A stretch of DNA of 64,000 nt from Phycisphaerales bacterium (lineage in GTDB: Bacteria > Planctomycetota > Phycisphaerae > Phycisphaerales > UBA1924), in contig CAJPFG010000041.1 of the NCBI GenBank assembly GCA_905339235.1, forward strand, positions 1 through 64,000, in the 5' to 3' direction. Position numbers and translations under genes: made by a program. The notes below the pieces were generated by a model. It made no database searches and was not told the DNA's origin. It was given only the letters and a program-made list of their open reading frames with translations. This document shows, piece by piece, positions 16,784 through 25,373 of the stretch (its first letter is position 1; each line of letters begins with the position of its first letter).

Positions 16784-17713
16784 TCACAGCGGGATGTATT
16801 GCCCGTAGTGGAGGTAGAGAAGGGCGCCGGTGATCGCGGCGAACATCAGGCCGCTGGCGAGGAAGGGGCGGTCGCCGAGGAGGAGTTCGGTGGGGTCGTC
16901 GAACTGGCCGCGTTCGAGTTGGACGATGCAGCGGAAGAGGCCGTAGGTGGCGGGGAGGATGGTGAGCCAGAGGAGGTTGAAGCCGAAGTGGAAGTCGGCT
17001 TCGCGGCTGATGACGTAGGTGGCGTAGGCGACCAGCGAGACCACGCCGGTGGCGATCACGGCCAGGCGGAGGAGGTCGTCGGTGTATCCGGCCTGGACGC
17101 GGCGGGCGGCGACGGCGGCTTCTTCGCCCATGGAGCGGCGCTCGCCCAGGCGCTTGCCGAAGGCCAGGAACATGGCGAGGAAGAACGTGACGTTGAGGAG
17201 CCAGGTGGTGGGCGAGACGCCCACGGCGGCGCAGCCTCCCAGGACGCGCAGGACGAAGCCCATCGAAAGGCAGACGACGTCGGCGATGACGCGGTGCTTG
17301 AGCCACAAGGAGTAGAGGACGACGTTGGCGATGTAGACCAGGACGGTGAGGCCGGACCAGAGCCGGAAGGGGGCGTCGATGAGCAGGATGGAGGCGAGGG
17401 TGCCGAGGGCGAGGAGCGCGGCGAACACGTAGGCGGTGGAGAGCGAGACGGCGCCGCTGGCGATGGGGCGTTTGCGCTTGCGCGGGTGGGTGCGGTCTTC
17501 GGGCGCGTCGAGGATGTCGTTGATCACGTAGCAGGCGGAGGAGCCCAGGGAGAAGGCGACTGCGGCGGCGAGGGCGGACCAGAGGAGGGTGGGGTCTTTG
17601 AGGTTTCCGTCGGAGTAGGCGAAGAGGGGGCCGATGAGGACGAAGACGGACTTGGCCCACTGGTGGGGGCGTGCGAGGCGGAGGAGGGATGGGAGCAGGC
17701 CGGGAGTGGACAT
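16784..17713 (-). CDS. UbiA-family decaprenyl-phosphate phosphoribosyltransferase-like enzyme
   Basis: 309 residues from ATG 17713, chosen because the product then begins just ahead of LLRLARPHQWAKSVFV, the family's usual N-terminus; in-frame ATGs at 17752, 17767 and 17821 would add up to 36 Pro/Gly-rich residues. The prenyl-diphosphate/Mg site NDILDAPED, followed by HPRKRKRPIASG, is the exact signature of the DPPR synthase branch of UbiA, which transfers 5-phosphoribose to polyprenyl phosphate. About nine membrane helices. In actinobacteria this feeds arabinan synthesis. No epimerase partner (DprE1/2) is in the window, so the sugar's fate here is open. Confidence 0.82.
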   Translation of the reverse strand: MSTPGLLPSLLRLARPHQWAKSVFVLIGPLFAYSDGNLKDPTLLWSALAAAVAFSLGSSACYVINDILDAPEDRTHPRKRKRPIASGAVSLSTAYVFAALLALGTLASILLIDAPFRLWSGLTVLVYIANVVLYSLWLKHRVIADVVCLSMGFVLRVLGGCAAVGVSPTTWLLNVTFFLAMFLAFGKRLGERRSMGEEAAVAARRVQAGYTDDLLRLAVIATGVVSLVAYATYVISREADFHFGFNLLWLTILPATYGLFRCIVQLERGQFDDPTELLLGDRPFLASGLMFAAITGALLYLHYGQYIPL

Positions 17714-17839
17714 GGAGGCGTACGCGGCGGGTTCTGAGCCTGAAGGGGGCATGGTTGGTCCGGGAATCATCGGCCTGAATCGGGGCCCGGGACAAGTGGG
17801 AGTGGACGGGAACCTGTACATGGGTGGGTGTGGCGGGGT

Positions 17840-19873
17840 TCAGTAGTGCGCGTGGAGGATGGAGGAAGTTTCGGACCAGCGGGCGGCGCGGGAGATGTAG
17901 GCGCGATCGGCGGGGGTGATGTCGCCGTCGCGGTCGAGGTCGGAGGGGGCGGCTTCCCAGTCGTAGAGGTCGTCGATCGTGAGCGCGGAGTCGGTGTTGA
18001 GGTCGAAGGAGGAGGCGGGCGCGGGGATGGCGGGGCCGAGGGCGTCGAGTTCGGCGCAGGTGACGAAGCCGGAGGCGCCGCCCTGGGCGCAGGTGACGCG
18101 GATGCCTGTGGCGAGAGTGGGCGTGGTGAGGTTGTAGTCGAGGATCTCGAAGGGGTGCGTGGAGTCCTGCGGCTGCGCGAACGCACCGGGGACGGGCGTC
18201 CAGATGCCGTTGATGCGGGCCTGGAAGGTGAACGAATCGGCCCAGCCGCCGTCGGGCGAGCCGTGGTGGTGATCGCCTTCGACGAATCGGATGGCGTGGA
18301 CGGCGGCGGCGCGGTCGTAGGTGACGGTGAGCGTTACGGTCGAGGGTCCGGGGCCGGGGACGAGTTCGGTGGAGAAGTGGTGGCGGCCGGCGTCGTCCTC
18401 TTCGCGGCCGTCGAAGGAGGTTTCACGCCCGTTGGCGAGGACCGAGAACGGATAGGGCACGCCGCGGCCGGTGCCGGGGGTGCCGTACTGCGTGGAGTCG
18501 GCGGAGACGATTCCGCCCGCGCGGCGGACGGCGTTGTTCTGTGAGCGAGAGTCTTCGCGGGAGAGGGGGTTTTGGATGAGTGCGGGCTGGGTGGGCGTGG
18601 GGGCGATCAGCCACTGCGCAGCGTGGTCGTCGATGAGGCCGCCGGAGTTGGTGATGCAGCGGCGGCAGATGGGGAGCATGCGCTCGGCCATGAGCGTGAA
18701 GGTGTCTTCGATCGTGTCGCCCGATGGCGGGACGTAGTCGGGGAGGCTGTCGCGGGTGCGGGTGATCCAGAAGCGTTCGGAGAGATTCGCTTCGGGGAAG
18801 GCGTCGCGGACGGCTTGCTCGCCGAGCATGAAGCCGAGGAGGCCGCCCATGGTGGCGGTGCCGTTATCGCTGTCCCAGCCGGAGAGGGTGCCGATCTGGA
18901 TGGTGCGGCGGAGGTCGCCCTGGCCGTAGAGGAGGGCCATGAGGCCGGTGGCGAAGTTGACGGAGGATTCGTACCAGGCCTGGTAGTCGAAGCCGTTGGC
19001 CGCGTCGTTGAGTTGGTAGCGCTGGTAGACGAGGTCGCGGGTGCGTTCCCAGTCGTTGGGGTCGGGGTTGGCGAGGAAGTCGGCGAGGACGGTGTCGCAG
19101 ATGTCCGCGGCCTTGGAGGAGTCGGGGATGAAGGGGCGGGCGTTTTGGACGAGCCAGATGGACTGGTCGCGGCCGGAGAGCGCGGGATCGACCTGGGAGG
19201 CGAGGCTGTAGAGGACGACGTAGAACTGCGCGGCGTGGGCGGCGTGACCGCTGGCGGTGGTGCGGATGGGGAGGTCGGCCATGTCGAGCGCGGCGTCGGG
19301 GCGGCCGGGATTGAAGAGGCCGAAGAACTCGGTGGTGAGTTGCGCGTCGATCATGAGCCGGTAGTTGTTGGCGCAGCCCAGGCCGGTGCTGGGCGGGAGC
19401 ACGCCGCGGCCGATGAGGGTGCGGGCGTTGGCGTTGCTGACCCAGATGAAGCGGTTGATGTGGGTGGTCCAGCCGTCGGCGATCTGGGCGGGGGTAAGTC
19501 GGGGGGACTGGAGTTGGTTGAGGAGGTGGAGGTAGACGTACTCGATGTCGGTGTCGTCGTCGGCCCACCAGGGGTTCTGGTTGAGGACGAAGAAGATCTG
19601 GCGGCCGTCGAAGGCGGTGCCCCAGTCGGAGTCGGTGTAGAAGGGGGCGGATTGCCGGGCGCCTTCGGTGCGGAGGCCGGTCCAGTTGGCGATGCACTGG
19701 GCGAGCCAGAACCCGCGGAGGCGCTGAGCGTAATCAGACTCGGAGATCAGGCGGGGGCCCTGGGCCGCGGCGGGGATGGAGAGGGCCAGGTGCAGAACGA
19801 GGGGCAGGAATCGAAGGAGAGGGCAACGCCGCGCGGACCGATGAGGTACGCTGGTCTGTTCACGAACCGCCAT
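17840..19873 (-). CDS. Secreted ADP-ribosylglycohydrolase-like protein with discoidin-like and dockerin-like modules
   Basis: 677 residues from ATG 19873. A signal peptide (RFLPLVLHLALSIPAAAQ) is followed by an ARH-fold domain (about 40-430): RLRGFWLAQCIANWTGLRTE replaces the usual first motif, WWADDDTDIEY holds the first metal-binding acids, and SGWDSDNGTATMGGLLGF the second. ARH enzymes normally remove ADP-ribose in the cytoplasm; secreted versions are of unknown substrate. A beta-sandwich resembling F5/8-type (discoidin) domains follows, and then two calcium loops (DLNTDSALTIDDL, DLDRDGDITPADR). Its start codon overlaps that of the divergent neighbour (CCATGG at 19870-19875), so one of the two starts may be misplaced. 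Confidence 0.78.
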   Translation of the reverse strand: MAVREQTSVPHRSARRCPLLRFLPLVLHLALSIPAAAQGPRLISESDYAQRLRGFWLAQCIANWTGLRTEGARQSAPFYTDSDWGTAFDGRQIFFVLNQNPWWADDDTDIEYVYLHLLNQLQSPRLTPAQIADGWTTHINRFIWVSNANARTLIGRGVLPPSTGLGCANNYRLMIDAQLTTEFFGLFNPGRPDAALDMADLPIRTTASGHAAHAAQFYVVLYSLASQVDPALSGRDQSIWLVQNARPFIPDSSKAADICDTVLADFLANPDPNDWERTRDLVYQRYQLNDAANGFDYQAWYESSVNFATGLMALLYGQGDLRRTIQIGTLSGWDSDNGTATMGGLLGFMLGEQAVRDAFPEANLSERFWITRTRDSLPDYVPPSGDTIEDTFTLMAERMLPICRRCITNSGGLIDDHAAQWLIAPTPTQPALIQNPLSREDSRSQNNAVRRAGGIVSADSTQYGTPGTGRGVPYPFSVLANGRETSFDGREEDDAGRHHFSTELVPGPGPSTVTLTVTYDRAAAVHAIRFVEGDHHHGSPDGGWADSFTFQARINGIWTPVPGAFAQPQDSTHPFEILDYNLTTPTLATGIRVTCAQGGASGFVTCAELDALGPAIPAPASSFDLNTDSALTIDDLYDWEAAPSDLDRDGDITPADRAYISRAARWSETSSILHAHY

Positions 19874-21257
19874 GGATGTAACGCCATCCACAACAACTCC
19901 GCGGCGTCCCGGCCTCGTTGCCGGGGCGCTGGTGCTGGTATTCCTGGCGGCGGTGGGGCCGTTGATCGTCTCGGGCCGGATTCCGCAGCGGGTGTTTTCC
20001 GACCAGCGAGTGTACCACGAGGTTGCGATCCGCCAGTTCATTCTGGAGTGGCCGCGGTTTGATTTCAGCGATTACGCCTCGGCGACGACGCCGGGGTATC
20101 ACGTGGTGCTGGCGACGGTGGGCCGGTTTGTGTCGGATAGCGTGGCGGTTTTGCAGTGGACTTCGGCGTTGATCGGGGCGGGCTTTGTGGCGGTGCTGGG
20201 CTGGTGGATCGGGAGATTGACGACGCCTTGGCGGGCGGTGGTGCTGGGGTTGCCGCTGGCGTGCTCGATGTATGTGGCGCAGTCTGGGGCGTGGCTACTG
20301 CCGGACAATTTGGGTTGGTTGGGGGTGCTGGCGGTGTTGATGCTGGCGTTGCGCGGGCCGCGGGGGTGGGTGGGCTGGGCGGCGGCGGGGCTGGTGATGG
20401 CGGCGCTGGTGTTTGTGAGGCAGAGTCACGTGTGGGCGGCGGGGTGTGTGTGGATGGCGGGGTGGCTGGCCCCTTCGAGGGTCGGGCGCGAATCTCCCCC
20501 TCCGCCTCGAAGACTCGGCGCCTCCCCCTTCGGGGGAGGAGTGGTCGCGGGGCTGGCGACGGTGCCGGCGCTGGTGTTGCTGTGGTGGTTCTGGCGGTTG
20601 TGGGGTGGTCTGACGCCGCCTCGGTTTGTGGGGCTGCATGCGACTGGGGCGAACGCTTCGACGCCGGCGTTCGTGCTGGCGGTGTTCGGCGCGTTCGGCG
20701 TGGTGTACGCGGGGGTGGCGTGGGAGTCGCTGGTGTTGGCGTGGCGCGAGGCGCGGGGGTGGGTGCTGGGCGCGGCGGGGGTGTCGCTGACGGTGGCGCT
20801 GGCGGTGCCAACGTCGATGAGTGTTTCGGGAGGGAGATTCGGCGGGCTGTGGGCGGTGGCGCGGCCGGAGTTCGTCATCGCGGGACGCGTGTCGCCGGTG
20901 ATCGTCGGGCTGGCGGTGGCGGGAGGCGTGGTGCTGGTGTCGGTGCTGCGGCGGGTGGAGTTGCGGGAGCGGCTGGTGCTGATCGCGGCGATCGCGGGGC
21001 TCACGGCCGCGCAGTGCGCGAACGCGCAGTTGTGGCAGCGGTACATCGAGCCGCTGGTGCTGATCGTGCTGGCGTACGCGGGCGCGAGGATCGCGGGGGG
21101 GCGGTGGTCATGGCGGCACTGGATTCCGCCGGTGGCGGCGGGGTTGGTGTTGGCGGCGGTAAACCTTGGCGCCCTGCGGAGCGAGAAGACGGTGATGACG
21201 CCGGTGACGGGCGATGTGGCGCCGGGGCAGGCGCCCCCGCCGGTGAAGACGCCGTGA
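19872..21257 (+). CDS. Multi-spanning GT-C glycosyltransferase, ALG10/DIE2-like
   Basis: 461 residues with roughly ten membrane helices. The first large loop contains FSDQRVYHEVAI, the acidic loop expected for GT-C enzymes, followed by ATTPGYHVVLA; later LVFVRQSHVWAAG and LWQRYIEPLVLIV resemble segments of eukaryotic ALG10 (DIE2) glucosyltransferases (MITTLPGLYLV, MFRQTNIIWA). This points to a lipid-phospho-sugar-dependent transferase. The family assignment is by motif only. Residues ~205-225 are encoded by a dispersed palindromic repeat inserted in frame in a loop. It opens the glycan locus and precedes gmd. Confidence 0.6.
   Translation: MDVTPSTTTPRRPGLVAGALVLVFLAAVGPLIVSGRIPQRVFSDQRVYHEVAIRQFILEWPRFDFSDYASATTPGYHVVLATVGRFVSDSVAVLQWTSALIGAGFVAVLGWWIGRLTTPWRAVVLGLPLACSMYVAQSGAWLLPDNLGWLGVLAVLMLALRGPRGWVGWAAAGLVMAALVFVRQSHVWAAGCVWMAGWLAPSRVGRESPPPPRRLGASPFGGGVVAGLATVPALVLLWWFWRLWGGLTPPRFVGLHATGANASTPAFVLAVFGAFGVVYAGVAWESLVLAWREARGWVLGAAGVSLTVALAVPTSMSVSGGRFGGLWAVARPEFVIAGRVSPVIVGLAVAGGVVLVSVLRRVELRERLVLIAAIAGLTAAQCANAQLWQRYIEPLVLIVLAYAGARIAGGRWSWRHWIPPVAAGLVLAAVNLGALRSEKTVMTPVTGDVAPGQAPPPVKTP
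20494..20539. repeat. Dispersed palindromic repeat inside a coding sequence
   Basis: GCCTCGAAGACTCGGC (20504-20519) followed by CCTCCCCC/GGGGGAGG (20521-20528 with 20532-20539). This is the same element as at 15788-15829, here in frame within the GT-C gene and encoding a Pro/Arg/Gly-rich loop. Confidence 0.75.
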
Positions 21258-21380
21258 GGTCGGGCTCAAACGGAACCCTACGATGGCCGAAAACACCCGG
21301 AGCGGCCCGAGACCGAGAGGGTCGTCCGAGAACCGAGGCCCGGGGACGGGCGTAGTCGCTTCACCCAGGAACCAGAACGC

Positions 21381-22442
21381 ATGACCACCACTTCACGTCG
21401 CGCACTCGTCACGGGGATCACGGGCCAGGACGGCTCGTACCTGGCGGAACTTCTGCTGAGCAAGGGGTACGAGGTCCACGGGATCATCCGGCGCTCGTCG
21501 TCGTTCAATACGGCGCGGATCGACCCGATCTACCAGGACCCGCACCTGCCGCACGCGAAGTTGAAGTTGCATTACGGCGACCTGTGCGACCCCAGCAGCA
21601 TCGCGGACCTGATGCGCAAGGTGCGGCCGCACGAGGTGTACAACCTGGGCGCGCAGTCGCACGTGCGCGTGTCCTTCGACATGCCGCTGTTCACGGCGGA
21701 CACGGTGGCGATGGGGGCGCTGCGGGTGCTGGAGGCGATCCGGGAGTTCCAGCAGGAGAGCGGGCAGCAGGTGCGGTTCTACCAGGCGTCAAGTTCGGAG
21801 CAGTACGGGAAGGTGATGGAGACGCCGCAGAAGGAGACGACGCCGTTCTATCCGCGCAGCCCGTACGCGTGCGGGAAGGTGATGGCCCACTGGGCGACGG
21901 TGAACTACCGGGAGAGTTACGACCTGCACGCCTCGTGCGGGATCCTGTTCAACCACGAGTCGCCGCGGCGGGGCGAGACTTTCGTTACGCGCAAGATCAC
22001 GCGGGCGGTGGGGCGGATCAAGATGGGCCTGCAGGACAAGGTGCACCTGGGCAACTTGGACAGCAAGCGCGACTGGGGGTTCGCGGGTGACTACGTGAAG
22101 GCGATGTGGATGATGCTCCAGCAGGACAAACCCGACGACTACGTGATCGCGACGAACCAGACGTGGTCGGTGCGTGAGTTCGCGGAGAAGGCCTTTGCGC
22201 ACGCGGGGTTGGATCACCGGGACCACGTCGCGTTCGACCCGCGGTACCTGCGGCCGACCGAGGTGGATCTGCTGCTGGGGGACTACTCGAAGGCCAAGGC
22301 AAGGCTGGGGTGGAGCCCATCGACGAGTTTCGACCAGTTGGTGAAGATGATGGTGGATCACGACCTGGAACTGGCGAAGCGCGAGAAGACCCTGCGGGAT
22401 GCGGGGCACAAACTGACGGACCGCCGCGGGCATGATCAGTAG
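21381..22442 (+). CDS. gmd: GDP-mannose 4,6-dehydratase
   Basis: 353 residues. The NAD(P)-binding motif [15 protein letters not shown] (residues 12-26), [10 protein letters not shown], the SSSEQYGKV strand, and the catalytic [10 protein letters not shown] (Y-x3-K) with [17 protein letters not shown] are hallmark Gmd sequences. The enzyme converts GDP-D-mannose to GDP-4-keto-6-deoxymannose in the cytosol, the first step towards GDP-L-fucose, GDP-rhamnose or GDP-perosamine. The fcl gene at 25374 supplies the next step, so GDP-L-fucose is the probable product. Length is normal for the family. AGGA lies about ten bases before ATG 21381. Confidence 0.95.
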   Translation: MTTTSRRALVTGITGQDGSYLAELLLSKGYEVHGIIRRSSSFNTARIDPIYQDPHLPHAKLKLHYGDLCDPSSIADLMRKVRPHEVYNLGAQSHVRVSFDMPLFTADTVAMGALRVLEAIREFQQESGQQVRFYQASSSEQYGKVMETPQKETTPFYPRSPYACGKVMAHWATVNYRESYDLHASCGILFNHESPRRGETFVTRKITRAVGRIKMGLQDKVHLGNLDSKRDWGFAGDYVKAMWMMLQQDKPDDYVIATNQTWSVREFAEKAFAHAGLDHRDHVAFDPRYLRPTEVDLLLGDYSKAKARLGWSPSTSFDQLVKMMVDHDLELAKREKTLRDAGHKLTDRRGHDQ

Positions 22443-22444
22443 TT

Positions 22445-22490
22445 GGCAAATGACGAGCCGAATAGGAAACCAGGGAATGGTCATTTTGCC
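22445..22490. terminator. Bidirectional terminator between convergent genes
   Basis: GGCAAATGAC (22445-22454) is the near-perfect complement of GTCATTTTGCC (22480-22490), with one bulged base and a 25-base loop. It lies between the stop codons of gmd (+) and the EEP gene (-); the right arm overlaps the latter's last codons. Confidence 0.5.
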
Positions 22491-23617
22491 GGGGCGAGGT
22501 CGATGACTTGCGCCGTGTGGCGCGCGGCTCCGAGGTCGGCGGTGTTGTAGTTGATAGCGCGGGCGCGCGGGCCCAGGAGGGCCTGATCGATGTGGAGGAG
22601 GGGCAGGGTTCGGGGGAAGGTGCCGATGGGACCGGTGCCGGCTTGCGACCAGGCGTGGGTAAGGCCGGGGGCGAGGAAAGAGATCGAGCGGCTGCCGCGC
22701 GGGGTGTTGAAGTCGCCGACGACGAGATCGGGGCTGGGGAACCCGGTCGCGGGCTGGTCGCCGGTGAACCCGCCCGGCGGGGGCCGACCCCACTTGAGCG
22801 TGGTGTCGGGGGTATCCAGTCCCTGGTCGTCGCGGCGGAGGATGGGGCCGCGGAAAGCGGCGATAGAGGCCGCGGCCTCTCCCAGCATGCGCCGACGAGC
22901 CATCCAGGGGTCGGATGGGAGGTCGATGAACCAGATGATGAGACCGTTTTCCCAGCCCGGAGCGTCGAGTTCCAGGAATAGAGCCTCGCCGCCCTGGTAG
23001 GAGCCGCGCGGCATGGGCCACCAAGAAGGGCGGCCGGGTTCGGGGGCGATGCCCAGGGAGGCCCAGCCGAAGCGGCGGATGGGAAACCGGCTGACGACGA
23101 CGAGGGTTCCCTGTCGGAGGGCGTACGTCTTCTCGGCCATTCCCTGGCGGAGTTGGATCCAGTCTGCGGTCTGGTTGGGGTTGGCAAACATGGCGATGTC
23201 GGGCTTGAGTTCGAGCACACGTTCGTGGAAGGCGGACATCCGGGCCCAGGCTGGATTCCAGGCGATCACGCGGACGGCGTCCTTGGCGGGCGAGGCGGGG
23301 ATGAGCAGGCGGTACCAGCGCCACTCGGCAAACACGATGAACAGGACGAGGGCAGCGCAGGCGGCCCAGTATTTCAGGGCGTGACGAGGGGCGGGAGGGC
23401 GGGCGCGTTCGAGAGCGGCGCGGGCGGCGCACGACGCGGCGGCGGTAAGCAGAAGGATCCATGGGGGGATCCACGCGAAGTACTGCGACCAGTGCCAGCG
23501 GTCGTTGAGGGTCAGGCCCGCGATCCAGAGGCCGATCGCGATCGCGGCGATCAGCATGGCGGCGCGCCCGGACCAGAGCGCGGCGCGGTTCCGCGCTCGG
23601 GCGAGGGACGGGTTCAC
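22481..23617 (-). CDS. Membrane-anchored endonuclease/exonuclease/phosphatase (EEP) family protein
   Basis: 378 residues from GTG 23617; the GTGA overlap with the stop of the flippase gene shows coupled translation and fixes this start. Two or three N-terminal helices (about 12-30, 38-56, 78-95) anchor a C-terminal EEP domain with the motifs VIAWNPAW, VVVSRFPI, DLVVGDFNTP and the final LLHIDQ. The usual metal-binding Glu motif between the first two blocks is weak (ELKPDIAMFANPNQ), so activity is uncertain. EEP proteins cleave phosphodiesters in nucleic acids, lipids or sugar phosphates. Its place behind a flippase suggests a role in the glycan locus, but that is inference. Confidence 0.75.
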   Translation of the reverse strand: MNPSLARARNRAALWSGRAAMLIAAIAIGLWIAGLTLNDRWHWSQYFAWIPPWILLLTAAASCAARAALERARPPAPRHALKYWAACAALVLFIVFAEWRWYRLLIPASPAKDAVRVIAWNPAWARMSAFHERVLELKPDIAMFANPNQTADWIQLRQGMAEKTYALRQGTLVVVSRFPIRRFGWASLGIAPEPGRPSWWPMPRGSYQGGEALFLELDAPGWENGLIIWFIDLPSDPWMARRRMLGEAAASIAAFRGPILRRDDQGLDTPDTTLKWGRPPPGGFTGDQPATGFPSPDLVVGDFNTPRGSRSISFLAPGLTHAWSQAGTGPIGTFPRTLPLLHIDQALLGPRARAINYNTADLGAARHTAQVIDLAPAK

Positions 23618-25197
23618 GCTTTGGCGCTCCGAATGCGGAGCATGCGCTCGATGAGTGCGCGCAGTCGCACGGGGAGGGCGGCGAGGGTTTCGCGGAGGTG
23701 CGAGGGGAGAAGGAAGCGGACTGCGAGCGCGAAGGCGGCGCTGTACACGCAGCCGACGACGAGGAAGCGGATGACGGCCGCGGCCTGGGGTTGCCAGGCC
23801 GCGGGTACCAACGCCGGGGCGATGTGTTGGCCGGCGAGGCGGGAGTCGATCCACCAGGCGAGCAGGCCGCAGGCGGTGGAAACGAGCCAGCCGGGGAGGC
23901 CGGCGGCGAGGGTGGTTCGCGCGGAGACGCCGATGCGGCGCAAGACGACGATGGAGTAGGCGAGGGCGACGAGTGCGCCCACGCCGCTTGACCAGCCGGC
24001 AACGCCTTCGGGAGTGCCGTGCAAATGGGCGCCGATCGCGGCGGCGATGAGGCCGCAGATGGAGGTTCCCAGCAGGCCGATAGCCCATGATCGGAAGCGG
24101 CCCCGAGACTGCTGAACGGAGAGCGGGACGATGATGAGAATGGTGACGGGGTAGAAGATGCCCTGGACGAGGACGGCGTTGACCGAGTCGGCCTTGTGGC
24201 CGTCCCAGAAGAGCGTTTCGAGAGCGGGGAAGGTGACGGCGAGGCCCGCGGCCATGGGGCCGGCGAGGAGCATGGTCTGCCGGAGGGCGCGCGGGGCCGC
24301 GGCGGCGAGGCGGGCGGGTTCGCCGGCGATCTTGGCCATGGCGGAGAGGAAGACGGCGTTGAGGTTGGCCGAGACGATGATCCAGACCTGGCCGATGATG
24401 GAGTAGGCGAAGAAGTAGGCGCCGACGACGCCGAGGGGCACGAAGGCCTTCATGACGAGGTTGCCGCCGAGGTAGAGCAGGGAGGTGCCCAGGGCGCCGG
24501 CCATGAGCCACCACGAGGACTTGAAGAGCGTGAGCCAGAGGTTGGTGCGGGGCGCGCGGTTCCAGAGGTGGTCACGGCAGAGCCACCAGCCCATCGCCCA
24601 CTCGGCCACGGCGCAGCCGAGCAGCGGGAGCACGAAGGAGACCGCGCCAAAGCCAAGGACCGCCAGGAGGATGGCGCCGCCGAAGCGGATGGTCCCGCTG
24701 ACAGTCTGGATGTTCGATATGGCCTTGAAGCGCATGTCGATGGAGAGTTTGGCCTGGAGGATGATGCCGGGGGTGCTGATGGGGAGGCTCGTGGCGATGA
24801 CCCAGACCAGCGTCGCGGTCTCGGGGTTCTGGGAGTAGGAAGCGATGAGGGGCGCGGTCAGGGCGAGCAGAAGGGCGCAGGCGGAGTTGCAGAGCAGCGC
24901 GATCCAGAAAACCGGGCCAACCAGGGTTTCGTATTCGCGCTGGCGCTGAAGGAGCAACTGGCGCATGCCTCCGTCGCGGAACGCGGCGGCGACGGAGGAA
25001 GCGGCGATGGCGATCGCGTAGGTTCCCCAGGCGTTGTTGCCGAGGAGGCGACCGAGGACGATGCTGTTGGCGAGGCTGAGGAACCGCGTGGCGACGGTGT
25101 TGATGAGCATCCAGAACGAGCCGTGCATCACGGAGCGACCCAGCGCGGGAACCGGGCTTGGAGTTGGCTGGGGCGGAACCCGCGGGGCGTCGGTCAT
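23614..25197 (-). CDS. Wzx-type polysaccharide flippase (MOP superfamily)
   Basis: 527 residues from ATG 25197. The N-terminal block FWMLINTVATRFLSLANSIVLGRLLGNNAWGTYAIA is typical of lipopolysaccharide flippases (polysaccharide_synt family), and 12-14 membrane helices follow. Such proteins move undecaprenyl-linked repeat units across the inner membrane for Wzy-type polymerisation or ligation. The in-frame extension to 25356 has no ribosome site. The downstream EEP gene overlaps its stop, forming a two-gene unit; the divergent fcl gene starts 176 bases away. Confidence 0.87.
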   Translation of the reverse strand: MTDAPRVPPQPTPSPVPALGRSVMHGSFWMLINTVATRFLSLANSIVLGRLLGNNAWGTYAIAIAASSVAAAFRDGGMRQLLLQRQREYETLVGPVFWIALLCNSACALLLALTAPLIASYSQNPETATLVWVIATSLPISTPGIILQAKLSIDMRFKAISNIQTVSGTIRFGGAILLAVLGFGAVSFVLPLLGCAVAEWAMGWWLCRDHLWNRAPRTNLWLTLFKSSWWLMAGALGTSLLYLGGNLVMKAFVPLGVVGAYFFAYSIIGQVWIIVSANLNAVFLSAMAKIAGEPARLAAAAPRALRQTMLLAGPMAAGLAVTFPALETLFWDGHKADSVNAVLVQGIFYPVTILIIVPLSVQQSRGRFRSWAIGLLGTSICGLIAAAIGAHLHGTPEGVAGWSSGVGALVALAYSIVVLRRIGVSARTTLAAGLPGWLVSTACGLLAWWIDSRLAGQHIAPALVPAAWQPQAAAVIRFLVVGCVYSAAFALAVRFLLPSHLRETLAALPVRLRALIERMLRIRSAKA

Positions 25198-25373
25198 GGA
25201 ATGGTCCGTAATCGGCGATCTGTCTACGTCGGCGTGATTGGGGTGTTCAGGCGGGCGTGAGTCAGGCCGGCCGCGCGGAAATCCTTGAGTATGGGGGCGG
25301 CCTGTCCGAATGTTCGGGGAGCGATTCTTCTCGGTGTCGCGGGACGGTTTGACCAAACAGAATACAATCGATC

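Noticed and set aside
22481-24514. A 677-residue minus-strand frame joining the EEP protein to sequence within the flippase gene
   Set aside because: Its first part is the flippase gene read in another frame (Arg/Pro/His-rich). The GTGA overlap at 23614-23617 gives a natural start for the EEP gene.
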